A DNA stretch of 64,000 nucleotides, taken from contig QYAI01000073.1 of NCBI GenBank assembly GCA_003988855.1, positions 1 through 64,000 on the forward strand, read 5' to 3'. This document shows, one piece after another, positions 11,621 to 22,217 of this stretch (position 1 is its first letter; every line of letters begins with the position of its first letter). Source of the DNA: Arachnopeziza araneosa. Its lineage: Eukaryota > Ascomycota > Leotiomycetes > Helotiales > Arachnopezizaceae. Under the pieces are notes generated by a model, which made no database searches, was not told where the DNA came from, and saw nothing but the letters and a program-made list of their open reading frames with translations. A program made the translations under genes and the position numbers.

Positions 11621-12400
11621 TTCTCAGCACGAGGAGGGTATGCTCACTCTGATTGGAGACTGCAATACATGGTTTGAGGAAGGGAGAGGCTTTTCGATTC
11701 CTACATTGGCAAGATGTTGATCTCCGCTTGCATTGGCACGGTAGCGGGAGGATACCAGTAATCAAATGGCCAGTTGCATCTTACTCTGAATGATGATTAC
11801 CGCCACGTAAAACTCATCCAGCTCCATCTACCGCTCGCTGCTTGGAACCCCATCGATTCGAGTACTTGAGAATACCATACTCAGTGAAGAAGGAGAAGAG
11901 GCAAGGACTTGTGATCAAAAAAGGTGGTAACGAAGGGGGAAAAAACAATCTAAGAGGGACGTATCTCGATTCGATGTTAAAACACGAGTCAAAGCGCTAC
12001 CCAACATAGTTTCTCTCCCCCAGTAGGTACAGGGATTCGCAGCAACGCAAGACCACAACCTCAGTTGCCGTACCTCGATGATGCCCTTAGGAAATTCCAG
12101 ATAGATACTTTGAAGAACTTGACACGAGGAAGAATCTTTGTTTTCTTGCGCTGGCAAGTCGTTCCTAGATATAAGTTTGGGTTGTTATGCGTCTGGTCTC
12201 TGCCCTGATGGTGCTCGTTGAAATGATTCGGCGCAAATGCATTCCAAGATGATATGCACTTTTCGCGTCGGGAGAGGGTGCGGCCACTCACCGAGATGAT
12301 GGCAGGAGGTGCTGTGCAGGCGTAAGCTCAGCCAGGCCGAGCCCTGTCCCATGGGAATTCGCTCTTCCAAAATGATAGAGAGCAATGACCCTATTGGGCA
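11621..12400. other. Intergenic, no feature recognised
   Basis: Several short ORFs on both strands; none shows a start, domain or splice pattern that would support a gene. Confidence 0.4.
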
Positions 12401-12549
12401 CTCAGCTTATCAGTTGTTTAGAGCACCACCATCATCTCACTCTTTCATTCGAACACAATCAGCCTCCTCCATCCCTCCCATCCACCATCACCATTTCATC
12501 CCTTGCATCTCCTTCCCTATCCACCCACCCCCTCGGCACCTCCCCAAAA

Positions 12550-12590
12550 AGTCTCACTATGCAAAAGCTAAATGCGCGAAATGCAACAAA
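12550..12590. repeat. Dispersed repeat, copy 2
   Basis: GTCTCACTATGCAAAAGCTA followed by AATGCGCGAAATGCAACAAA matches 2201-2242 in the same orientation. The 30-bp core from GCAAAAGC to AACAAA is exact. It lies inside the low-complexity zone but is not itself low complexity. Confidence 0.75.
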
Positions 12591-13570
12591 CGCCATGCCA
12601 TGCCATACAATCCACGTGCTGGCTCCTCCTCCTCCATCAGCGATCCAATCCAATCTAATCCAATCCAATCCATCCCAGACTCGCTAGCCCCTAGTTCCTC
12701 GGATCAGCCGCTCGGTCCCTTTCAGCCGCGCCAAGGTCGAGCGTCGGAGATACGCCACGAGGCGTGCTGAATAGGAGGAAGGTTGTGGATGAGCCTTGGG
12801 GTGGAGATTCTGCGCCGCGCGGCGTCAGCAGAGGTGGTCTGTGGTTGGGCTTGGCATGGATGAGGCTCGGAAGTTGCCAAGGGGCGTGCGTGGTTGTTTG
12901 GTGGAGATGGGGGTATTTGGTTCGCTGGGTTTGCTATATAGTTACCTATGGAGGATGGGATCCAAGATGCACTCCTTCCAAGGGAGGGAGAACCTGGAAG
13001 GATAAGCTCTGTCCCTGTGTTTAGGTGTGGTGTTTTGCGCTGCGCCTATTTCTGCTGCTCGTTTCTATTATGTCGAGACCCTAGCACAAGCGGAACCTCC
13101 CTCTCCGCCGCCAAGGCGCCCCGTTCCTCTCCTTTTCCTTTCCGCTCCGCTCCCTTTCCTTCCGCTCCTCTCCCATTCCTTCCGCTCCTCTCCCTTTCCT
13201 TTCCGCTCCTCTCCACCACCCCTCCGCTCACCCTCCGCACCTCCTCATCAAGATCTCCAAAACGCCATGCTGGAGTTTATGCAGATTCGATCCAATACTC
13301 ACTCGTCAATCAGTCAGCCAGTCAACCAGCGACCCAGTCCTCGCTACGAACCGGTTCATCTCAGCTTCGCGAGGGGGAGGGGGCGGTTTGAGAGCGGAAT
13401 AGGCAATTTGCAGGCCGTGCGTGTGCGACGCTTGGTTCTGCGTCTCCTTGTCATTCTGCCTCATTCTTCTTTTTGCCATCAACCAGCCTTGCCAGCAGCG
13501 ACGACTGTTATTCAGAAGCCACTGAGCCCAGCACATTCAGCAGCAGCACAGTTATTCAACTCGACCCATC

Positions 13571-13571
<1 letters not shown>

Positions 13572-13618
<47 letters not shown>

Positions 13619-13619
13619 T
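13572..13619. repeat. (CT)n microsatellite
   Basis: About 24 CT units on the plus strand with one small interruption (CTTTCT). Confidence 0.95.
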
Positions 13620-13730
13620 CTCCCCCCAAAAACCAAAACCCAAAGACCACCCCTGTCCCGCTCATCTGCTCCTCCCTCTCCTCTCCTCCCCTTTTCCCAC
13701 TCCCCACCCCACTCCCCACCCCTCCCCAAG

Positions 13731-13766
13731 CCCATCTCCCCTCCCATCTCCCCTCCCATCTCCCCT
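13731..13766. repeat. 12-bp tandem repeat, three units
   Basis: Three perfect head-to-tail copies of CCCATCTCCCCT, flanked by related C-rich sequence (CACTCCCCACCC units just upstream). Confidence 0.85.
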
Positions 13767-14060
13767 CTCCACCACCCCTATCCAAACAGAGCCTCACCCA
13801 CCAACCTCACCCACCAACCCCCCTCCAATCTCCCCCATCAACCAGCCTCCCTCACACTCACCACTCACCACCCACCCCCTCGCCCAAGTGGCTCATGCAG
13901 GTTTTGCGACATGCAACAAAACCCTCTTTTCTTCTCCCTCCACCTTCCCCTCTCTCTCTCCACCCCTTCCCCAGACCAAAAAAAGAAAGAATGAACGCTC
14001 GCGTGCATGGACCGCGTGGACCAGGGAGAGAGAAAAGGAAAAAGAGTGGTCGTCGTGAAG

Positions 14061-14647
14061 GATGGGTTGGACAGGGGTGGATTGGATCATTGGACCGGAC
14101 CGGTCGAGAGTCAAACATGGACATGGAAGAAGGCGAACGGTATGTAAGACATGGCTATCGTTTCATAAATCCATTGGGTAGGGGTTGTTCCCCTGGGGCT
14201 CAACTCGATTGGTTTCCACGTTTTGGTTTTTTTCCTTCTTCTTTACCCCTTGTAGCTTGGTCTGGCTTGGTCTGGCTTGGTCCCTAGTTTATTTCCTTGG
14301 GTCGGATTTACGTGAGTGGCAGTTGGCGTGACGGGCCGAGGCTTAATCTCTTCTACTGGATTACTAGAAGTTTCCAAAGTAATCCCAGAATAGCAAACTC
14401 GCGTTGAATGGTTGATTTTCACTTCAAGAAACAAGTCAAAGCCACCAGAGATTGCAGGACAGAATGAATTTCAAATTCCTATCTACTCCATCTATGCACC
14501 TTTTTTATCCCTAAATTCTCCATATCAAAAGTAGAAGAAAAACTCCATCACAACCATCTAGGTACATGACCCAAAGTATATACAAAGAACGCAGCAGGAC
14601 GTCTTGTGAAGAAGTGAATTTTCGTGATGTCATATCATCCTCTTTCT
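14061..14647. other. Intergenic, 3' flank of the glucanase gene
   Basis: Contains a 10-bp tandem (TCTGGCTTGG, about 14255-14283). Otherwise this is the downstream flank of the minus-strand gene ending at 14648; no gene is seen. Confidence 0.4.
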
Positions 14648-15799
14648 CTAGCTGAATGCGTAGGCAGTTCCGATGTCACTCAGGGTGCTGCCGGAGCTCA
14701 ACAAGTTGCCCTCAAAGGCACCAAAGTAGGAATAACGCTGGACGAAGGATTGCGAATCCAACCATGGCATGACGGTGTTGAGGAAAGCAATCTTCTCAGC
14801 ATCGCTATTTCCCGGGGCCTCGAACTCGGTGATCCAGATAGGGAGACCGGTCTGAGTGTGAGCGTTGGTGACGTATTGGATAAAGGCGTTGGCATCACCA
14901 CCGTTGTACCAGTGGAGATCGACAAAGTCAACGGTGCAACCCGTGCATGCCTTGAGGAAGTTGGTGATCCAGGTGACACCCATGGGCGAACCACCGTTGG
15001 TGACAGCTGGAGAACCGAGTTGAACCTTGCCAGCGAAGGGTTGGATGAAGGTCTTCCATCCGGTGGCGGCATCAGCAGGCGAGAGGTTGGATTGAGATCC
15101 GAGATCAGGCTCGTTGAAACCGAGGAGGTGAGTGGAACCGGCTGCGATGGCTTTGGTGGCAGCGTCGGTCCACCCATTGGTGTGCGATCCTAAGCCCCAG
15201 AGCATGGGAACGTACTCGAGACCGGATGGGAGGCCGGAGGCGCTGTCACCCCAGTTATAGGACCAAGAGATTTTCGAATTGGAGCCGAGGAAGCCGGAGA
15301 GGAGGGTTGGGTCGTTGTACGCAAGACCACGCTTGTTGGAACCGTTTGACACTGGGGCCGCCGCGGTTGTCTTGGCTGGAGCAGGAGCGGTAGTGGTTGG
15401 AGTGTTGACTGGCTTAGGAGTCGTGGCGACTGGCTTAGGGGAAGTGGTAGCTGCTGGCTTAGGAGTCGTGGCTACTTTGGCAGGAACCGTCGCAGCGGCA
15501 GAGGAGACTGGAGTGGTGCTCTTGGCTGGTGGTGGAGCAGCAGCTTTGGCGGCGCTCGTAGAGACAACCTTGATGGTAGTCTGCGTCTGGTCGGCACCTC
15601 CAGGCACGGTAGCTGTTCCCACCGCAACAGGCTTTCCAGTGACAAACGATCCATCTGGCTCTGCCGTCACCGTCACCACCTCGGTGACGATAATGTTATC
15701 CTGCACCACCAACAACGCACGCTTTCCGAAGAGCGGGAATGCAACGGCCTCTCTGACCAGCAAAGAAGAAGCCAAGACGGCAAGAATTTGAGAATGCAT
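14648..15799 (-). CDS. Secreted GH128 endo-beta-1,3-glucanase
   Basis: A single-exon gene of 383 aa. Residues 1-20 look like a signal peptide (MHSQILAVLASSLLVREAVA). Residues about 85-155 are a Pro/Thr/Ala-rich linker with repeated TTPKP-like units, probably O-glycosylated. A Lys-Arg at 156-157 could be a Kex2 processing site just before GLAYND. The catalytic domain (about 158-383) matches the Asl1-like glycosyl hydrolase family GH128. LLGFNEPDL supplies the acid/base Glu (E230) and IWITEFEAP the nucleophile (E325). The family cleaves beta-1,3-glucan, so a role in cell-wall remodelling or attack on other fungi is expected. The start is fixed by the signal peptide. Plus-strand ORFs over this gene are antisense shadows. 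Confidence 0.93.
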   Translation of the reverse strand: MHSQILAVLASSLLVREAVAFPLFGKRALLVVQDNIIVTEVVTVTAEPDGSFVTGKPVAVGTATVPGGADQTQTTIKVVSTSAAKAAAPPPAKSTTPVSSAAATVPAKVATTPKPAATTSPKPVATTPKPVNTPTTTAPAPAKTTAAAPVSNGSNKRGLAYNDPTLLSGFLGSNSKISWSYNWGDSASGLPSGLEYVPMLWGLGSHTNGWTDAATKAIAAGSTHLLGFNEPDLGSQSNLSPADAATGWKTFIQPFAGKVQLGSPAVTNGGSPMGVTWITNFLKACTGCTVDFVDLHWYNGGDANAFIQYVTNAHTQTGLPIWITEFEAPGNSDAEKIAFLNTVMPWLDSQSFVQRYSYFGAFEGNLLSSGSTLSDIGTAYAFS

Positions 15800-15883
15800 G
15801 GTGAAAGCGAAGGAGTGTGTTGAAGTTCGTAAGATGAAGGAGTGACTTTTGGTTCTTCTTGGGAAGTTTTTTTTCGTGAGGTA

Positions 15884-15900
15884 GTGAGCGTATTTATTTG
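15884..15900 (-). promoter_or_regulatory. Possible TATA element of the GH128 gene
   Basis: On the minus strand this reads CAAATAAATACGC, an AT-rich TATA-like motif about 90 bp upstream of the ATG at 15799. Support is position and composition only. Confidence 0.3.
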
Positions 15901-16527
15901 ACTGCGGGTGGGCTTGAGGTTGTTCCGTGTGGCTGAATCAATGGTCGGGATAGCGGGTGGATATGGGAATGAATGTGATGCGCTGGCGAAATGAATGAAT
16001 GTAAACAGCTGGAGAATCCTGCGCGACTTCAAGTGCGGTCTCAACTAACAAGGCGGATGGGAACCCAAGAGAGTGCTGGTTGCAAGGTGAAGAAGAAAGA
16101 GTGATTCCTATGGATGGGAGCAGAGTATATGTAGGTCGCCGGGACTGAAGAAGGTGGGTGGTCTGTGGGTCGAGGAAAGAGCCACGGCCGTCCCTGCCCC
16201 AGGACGTTGGCAGCTCCCAAAAGGGGAAGGCTGAGAAGAGGGTCCTGCCCATGGCGATGCGCCTTGCCCCACCCCGTTTCACCTGCCCAGGAACCCGCGG
16301 ATGGTGATTGGGGGGATAGCGACTAGGCTGGATCCTTAAGCTTAGCGAGGGATCCTGATTGGGCACATCTGGTTTCGATCGCCCTTGGGGAAATGAGATG
16401 GATTCGCTGTGCAGGGGGGGCCGACCGCCAGGGTCCAGATACGGACGGCAGGGACCAGATAGGAGAATGGGCCAGCCCGACCTTGACCTCTCCTTTCCTT
16501 CTCTCCTAGCCTGTGCACTGCACTGCA

Positions 16528-16582
16528 CCTCTTCGCCTCTTCACCTCTCCACCTCTTCGCCTCTTCACCTCTCCACCTCTTC
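16528..16582. repeat. 24-bp tandem repeat, just over two units
   Basis: The unit CACCTCTTCGCCTCTTCACC plus TCTC is repeated head to tail, with a partial third copy. The unit is itself built from about 9-bp CACCTCTTC blocks. Confidence 0.8.
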
Positions 16583-16758
16583 TCTCCTAGACACTGCAGC
16601 TTCATCACCTGGCGTCTTCTACGTCGCCGTGACACGGTCCAGCACCAGCGACACGCTGTCTCCATCCGGATGTCGACACCCACATCCACCAGAGATGCTC
16701 TCGACCCAACTTCGGATCAACAAACTCCTCCTCTAGAGGAAGATCTCTGCTCACCATT

Positions 16759-16790
16759 ATCTCAGCATCTCAGCATCTCAGCATCTCAGC
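16759..16790. repeat. 8-bp tandem repeat, four units
   Basis: ATCTCAGC repeated four times without error, followed by ATCATCAT. Confidence 0.9.
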
Positions 16791-17847
16791 ATCATCATTT
16801 GCGATCTTCTCATCACTAACCTCGTACGCATGTCAGCCAGACCTTCATCCAGTCCTACCTGCAGACATCACTATTTTCATCGCTGACCTCCTGCACACCA
16901 CGCCATGCAGCCATGCTATATCCAGATGGGACCTGCATCCACCTGACTCACTTTCCAACACACCTCGTTTGACCACGCGATAACGTCGCTAGACAAGCTG
17001 GATAAGAGCAGACTCGTTCTGCAGCCAGGCATCATGGTCATATCGGAGCACAAACATCGGTCCAGCCACAATTCTTCTTTCGGCGCCCCGAAACCGCCAC
17101 ACGGTACCTCCCCCCATGGCGCCAGGGTCAACCAGCGGCTCTCCACTCCCTTCGCCACCACTCACCATCCTTTACCCACCAATGTTTCTTCACACCCCTA
17201 ACGCACTGCCAGCTCCTGCATCCTTTGCGATGTGATGGTTTTCTGTTCTGGGAGATGGTCCGCGTACCTGCATGTGGCTTGATGTGAGGCATTTTCCATC
17301 CACACCGATTTGCTGGTGTTTTGCGCCGCCATCTGCTTGTAGCCTCAATCCTGAATTGCGCTCAGGAGTGGCGAAGCTTCAATGTTGTCACGAATGTTCT
17401 CGTCGGCTACTGCTGCAGTACTGGGTCATTTCCAAGTGGACGGCGACCCATGCGACCGACGGTCAGGATTAGTGCCGGCCCGCCGGTTGTCCTCGGCCAC
17501 CAGAACACGAGTGCAGAGGAGGATCGGGCATGAATTGTCACATCATGGTCAGGACCAAGTTGACAACAGCACATCCGTCCTGAACAGATACTCGGAGCAT
17601 GCACTCTCATTACAGCACTGTCGCAAAGCTCTTCCTCGCATTGCGACAACTCTACATGTTCAATTGCTTAGATATTAATCATCGCAAGAATCTCTGTTCC
17701 AGAGCAATTCGAGTACACACGTCCCAAGGCATGTTTGTGGCTCATTGTGGTGGCATCACTTGAGAGCTAATTGAGCCTCGACTCTTCAGCCCCAGTAGTA
17801 CTTTGAAGCGAGCCTTGCAAGTTTTCGCTCCAGACTTGTTACTATAT

Positions 17848-18221
17848 CACTAGATCTACCTAGATTGATCATTTTCCCCTCATGATCTTCCTTTGATAAC
17901 CTCTACGTTACTGGCCCCCACAACTTACTTTTGACCTTGTCGCTCCTCGCGTTAGAATTTAGTATCTTGACCTAGTGGATGGATCACGTATCCGTGTGTT
18001 AAAACGTAGAATCGGGAAACGCTTTGTCTCAGAAGCCAATCCGCGTACATACGTCCTAAGATTGTGGCTGGCGACGGCGTTAGACCCCGAAGCTAGGCTG
18101 AACGCTTCCACCGATGGTGCATCACGGGTCTTACTGATGGATGGCACTAGATCAACGCAACTGAAGCAGTCTTCCACCTCATGATCTTCCTATCCGGCCT
18201 CCACGGCAGTGGCCCCCGGAG
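17848..18221. repeat. Degenerate direct repeat pair, offset about 298 bp
   Basis: Positions about 17848-17920 and 18145-18221 share CACTAGATC, then CCTCATGATCTTCCT, then an ACTGGCCCCC/AGTGGCCCCC block with the same spacing. The two copies are diverged, so this is an old duplication. Confidence 0.55.
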
Positions 18222-18279
18222 GGCCAGCGGAGCGTCATGAAAACCATTGTTAAGTTCCGTCCTACGGAATAGCCGTACC

Positions 18280-18500
18280 TAATCGAAGATGCGGTATCAA
18301 ACTCCGGTGGTATGCCAGTGACAAGTGGTGATTTATTCTTCATATAAAATAGCAGGTTGGAGATCCGATCTGAACCAAAGTTGAGAATCGGTCTCAAACT
18401 ATAGTGAAGAGTCACGATGCCAAGTAAACTTCTTCATGTAGAATAGCAATACGCAGATCTCCTCATCCAGACCGAATCGAAGAAATGGCATCATACGATC
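18280..18500. repeat. Degenerate tandem repeat of about 95 bp
   Basis: CGGTATCAAACTCCGGTGGT...TTCTTCATATAAAATAGCA and CGGTCTCAAACTATAGTGAA...TTCTTCATGTAGAATAGCA align over about 60 bp. A weaker third start lies near 18470 (CGAATCGAAGAAATGGCATC). Confidence 0.55.
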
Positions 18501-19393
18501 TTCACGCTTGACTCTTGAGCCTAGCGATTCATCCACCTCGATCGTTTCGTGCTTTACTTTTGATACGGAGAAGCCGAAAATATGGCAGCATGTAATAGAG
18601 GATAATCAAGAATATGCATAGATAACACCAGCAGTAGCATGTGTAGTGTCAACATGACTCTTACCTTGAATGGACTTATTCTCACATGCAATTCCCCCGC
18701 ATCAAATTCGAGGTACTACAGTATGATGATGACGAGATTATAATGGTGTGATAGGGGAATACTATCTACAATGATCGCGATTCAGGATCAGCGCTCTGCT
18801 CTTTGCTACAGGGGCTGGAAGTGGTGGGATGATCTGGACAGGCTCTTGTTTTGAGTACTCTTCTTCCTTTTTTTATTCTGCATTGTGGATCTTTCGCTCT
18901 CTCTCTCTTTATTGCAAGGTTTTCTCTCGTCTTCCATATTTGAGTTAATCTCTTTTTTCTTTCTCTAATAGATCAGCGAGGGGTTTGAAGGGAGGTGGAT
19001 ATGAGAAAGTGATGGGATGCATACTGATTAGGTTTGTGCTGGTTATCATTCTCTGGTATCTTTGACGGTTGGATGGACTCTACGAGCACCTTGCAAATGG
19101 TGATTCCTGCTGTAGAAAGTTACCGCCATGCTTTGATTGGCCCCTCCCGTCCCGTCCCGGAAAAAAGTCCCTCCACTATCGCAGCGGCTGCTGACTCAGC
19201 GACCCCACCAACATCCCGCCAGATAAAAAAAAGTTTCAAAACGCGTTGGGAGGCTTGTGATGAAGAGTCACCGCCGCCCTGATAGACGCCATTGTGACGG
19301 GATTGAGCACGCAAACACAGACTGGCTGGCTGATCTTCTGAGGATATCTTTGGAGCAGCTCTGAGGTGTCGAGAGATAGGAGAGGTTGCAGAG

Positions 19394-21445
19394 ATGGCGA
19401 CGGAACATCCGCACAAGGCGTTTGATACCATATTGACTTTGGATTTTGGGTATGTCACTCCCGGCTGATTGCGTCTTTGTTCATGAGCATTGAACGACCA
19501 TCTCTCGATGGGCTACTCGAATCTTTACGATATCTGGAATGAGACGGTCGCTGACTTTCCAGATCCCAATACACCCACCTCATCACGCGCCGTCTTCGCG
19601 AGCTCAATGTCTTTTCCGAGATGCTCCCGTGCACGCAGAAGATCTCTGAGCTCGATTTCGTGCCCAAGGGGATCATACTTTCTGGCGGTCCCTACTCTGT
19701 CTATGAGGAGGGAGCGCCTCATGTAGATCCGGCTATCTTTGATCTTAGTGAGTTCAGTCTCCCGAATCGACTCTGCAGTAGTGCTATTACTGACATGAAC
19801 AGATGTTCCCATCCTAGGCATCTGCTGTAAGTCAATCTGACGGCGGGAGATGGAAGGCGAGATTAACGTCTCTGGCAGATGGCATGCAAGAGCTGGCCTA
19901 CCGCATCAGTCCGGACAACGTCGTCGCCGGCACGCACCGCGAGTACGGCCACGCCACGCTCACGCCCCGGATCACCAACAGCCACGTGGACCGGCTCTTC
20001 CACGGCCTCGAGGGATCCATGCGGGTGTGGATGAGCCACGGCGACAAGCTCTCCCGGCTCCCCGACTCCTTCTACACCGTCGCCACGTCGGACAATTCCG
20101 AGTACGCGGCCATTGCCCACGGTACCAAGCCCATCTACGGTCTGCAGTTCCATCCCGAGGTCACCCATACCCCGAACGGGACGCAGATCCTCAAGAACTT
20201 CGCCATTGGCATCTGTGGCGCCGGTCAGAACTGGACCATGGCTGCCTTTATGGATCAGGAGATTGCACGGATCCGTGAGCTCGTTGGGGAGGAGGGGCAG
20301 GTCTTGGGAGCGGTTAGTGGTGGGGTTGATTCCACTGTCGCTGCTAAGCTCATGGTATGTTTGGTAACCATTTTCAGCATCTATTGTTTATCCTCATCAA
20401 TTGTCGACACATTTAGACAATCTAAATCCGGACAAACATGCTAATGATCTACAGAAAGAGGCTATCGGACCAAGATTCTGGGCGGTTCTTGTTAACAACG
20501 GCGTCATGAGGCTTGGCGAGTGCGCACAAGTGCATAAGGACCTCTCAGAGCACTTGGGAATCAATCTTACTGTGGTAGACGCCTCTCAACAGTTCCTAGA
20601 CGGACTCAAGGGTCTTTCAGATCCCGAAAAGAAGCGGAAATTCATCGGTACGTTTGATATTGATGATTAGAGCTCGTTGTTGACATGATAGGTGGCAAAT
20701 TTATCGACTGCTTCGAAGCAGAAGTCAAAAAGATTGAAGAAGCCGCAGCAAACTCAGATCGAGCTGGCAAGATCCAGTTCTTCTTGCAAGGCACCCTCTA
20801 TCCCGACGTGATCGAGAGTCTCTCCTTCAAAGGTCCATCAGCAACCATCAAGACCCACCACAATGTCGGCGGTCTGCCAGCACGAATGACCGACGGGCAG
20901 GGCCTGCGTCTGATCGAACCTCTCCGAACCTTGTATAAGGATGAGGTCCGTCAACTCGGGCGTGCTCTCGGGATCCCTGAACAGCTCGTCATGAGACACC
21001 CCTTCCCCGGCCCCGGCATCGCCGTGCGAATCCTGGGCGAGGTGACGCCTGAAAAGGTCGAGATCGCTCGTCGCGCAGACGACATCTTCATCTCCGAGAT
21101 CCGCAAGGCCGGTCTCTACGATCAGATCTCCCAGGCGTACGCCGCGCTCGATCCCAGCCGTGCCGTCGGCGTCATGGGAGACAAGCGCGTCTATGGATAC
21201 ATCATCATCCTGAGAGCCGTCACGACGACGGATTTCATGACGGCCGAAGCTTTCGAGTTCTCGTGGCCGTTCCTTCATCGCGTCATGAACCGCATCGTCA
21301 ACGAAGTCCATGGGTATGTCATGATATTTAGTCATCACATTCCTCCCCATGCACGGTCTGATCAACTGCTAATCCTCTCGCTAGTGTCTGCCGCGTGACG
21401 TACGACATCACCAGCAAGCCCCCAGGAACCATCGAGCTAGAGTAG
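19394..21445 (+). CDS. GUA1: GMP synthase (glutamine-hydrolysing)
   Basis: Makes GMP from XMP, ATP and glutamine, the last step of guanine nucleotide synthesis, in the cytosol. Seven exons: 19394-19449, 19563-19747, 19803-19826 (24-nt micro-exon), 19879-20354, 20455-20647, 20692-21313 and 21385-21445, giving 538 aa. All junctions are in frame. The N-terminal class I amidotransferase contains GGPYSVY, the nucleophile Cys in ILGICYGMQ (spanning exons 3-4) and FHPEV with the catalytic His and Glu. The ATP pyrophosphatase domain has the PP-loop VSGGVDST, and the C-terminal dimerisation domain has RHPFPGPG. The protein ends [12 protein letters not shown], close to the conserved ending. Length matches yeast Gua1. 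Codon use is more GC-rich than in neighbouring genes. Confidence 0.97.
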
Positions 21446-22217
21446 GTTGGCGATGGTTGGATGAGGATGGATCGACAATAGAGGCGGGAGGCTTTTTGAC
21501 AGTAATTAGCGTTTAGCGTCTACCGCCTCTTATAGCTTACTAGTTTGCAAATCGCAGGTGCAAACAACCATAGAAATTAAGACTGTTGCTTGCAGCTAGT
21601 ACGTAGATTCCAGAGTTACAGTCTAGGATACTAACATGCACATTTTTTATTTGTGTTTATGGCTATGTGCTCTGCTATTTTTTCAATAATTTATTTCATG
21701 TTTATATCCACGTCTCAAGACATTTAAAATCTATCAACTGTGGTTCTCTTGGATACATCTCACTCCTTCTCTACCCCGTCGAACGGGTTTCATCATCTCA
21801 ACACCCTGATACCAAAGCACCAGGCACCATCCACGCCCTCAAGTAGCACGGCCGCCATACTCATGGAGCTATTCTCACCCCGGCATCTTGAGTGTTCCTC
21901 CCCAGTACCCCAATACCCCAATAGTTCACTACCTCTCATCCAGCCCTGTCACCCCGCCAAGAAAAGGAAAATTATACAACCTCTTCTCAGGCTTACCTGG
22001 ATTCAACAATGCATACCTGACCCAGGGTGGCTGGGTGAGAGGGCCAAACTCCCTCCAATAGCGCTCATGGAAACCGAACAAATCTTTGGATCAATTAGAC
22101 AGACACTGCTTCGTCTTTCGTGAGTAGGAGACTATATTTAAGGTTGGAGAAGAAATTCGTTGACTGCCGATAATTAGAGAGGTGGGCAGATACTTGGCGG
22201 ATTAGGAGAACCATCTC
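21446..22217. other. Convergent intergenic region
   Basis: The gap between the 3' ends of GUA1 (plus) and the NLR-like gene (minus). AT-rich 3' UTR-like sequence; a plus ORF at 21740-22123 has no start context or domain and was not called. Confidence 0.5.

Larger units (their letters stand above)
12400..14060 (+). repeat. Pyrimidine-rich low-complexity zone
   Basis: The plus strand is dominated by C and T over about 1.7 kb. It includes AATCC tandem units (about 12643-12673), a TCCGCTCCTCTCCCTTTCC-like repeat of about 22 bp (13120-13215), a CT microsatellite and a 12-bp CCCATCTCCCCT triplet. Long plus ORFs here, up to 343 codons, are products of the biased composition (Pro/Ser/Leu strings). 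No transcript structure is evident. Confidence 0.7.
15901..19393. other. Gene-poor interval, 3.5 kb
   Basis: No supportable gene. It holds tandem repeats at 16528-16582 and 16759-16790, degenerate direct repeats at 17848-18221 and 18280-18500, and the promoter of the GMP synthetase gene at the right end. Confidence 0.5.

Noticed and set aside
13027..14058. 343-codon plus-strand ORF
   Set aside because: It runs through CT/C-rich simple repeats, so the protein is Pro/Ser/Leu strings; no domain or splice pattern.
14624..15193. Plus ORFs over the GH128 gene (also 15279-15791)
   Set aside because: Antisense to a clear enzyme with catalytic residues; composition mirrors its codon bias.
21740..22123. 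127-codon plus ORF after GUA1
   Set aside because: No ATG at the start of the frame (begins GTG), no domain, lies in a 3' intergenic region.
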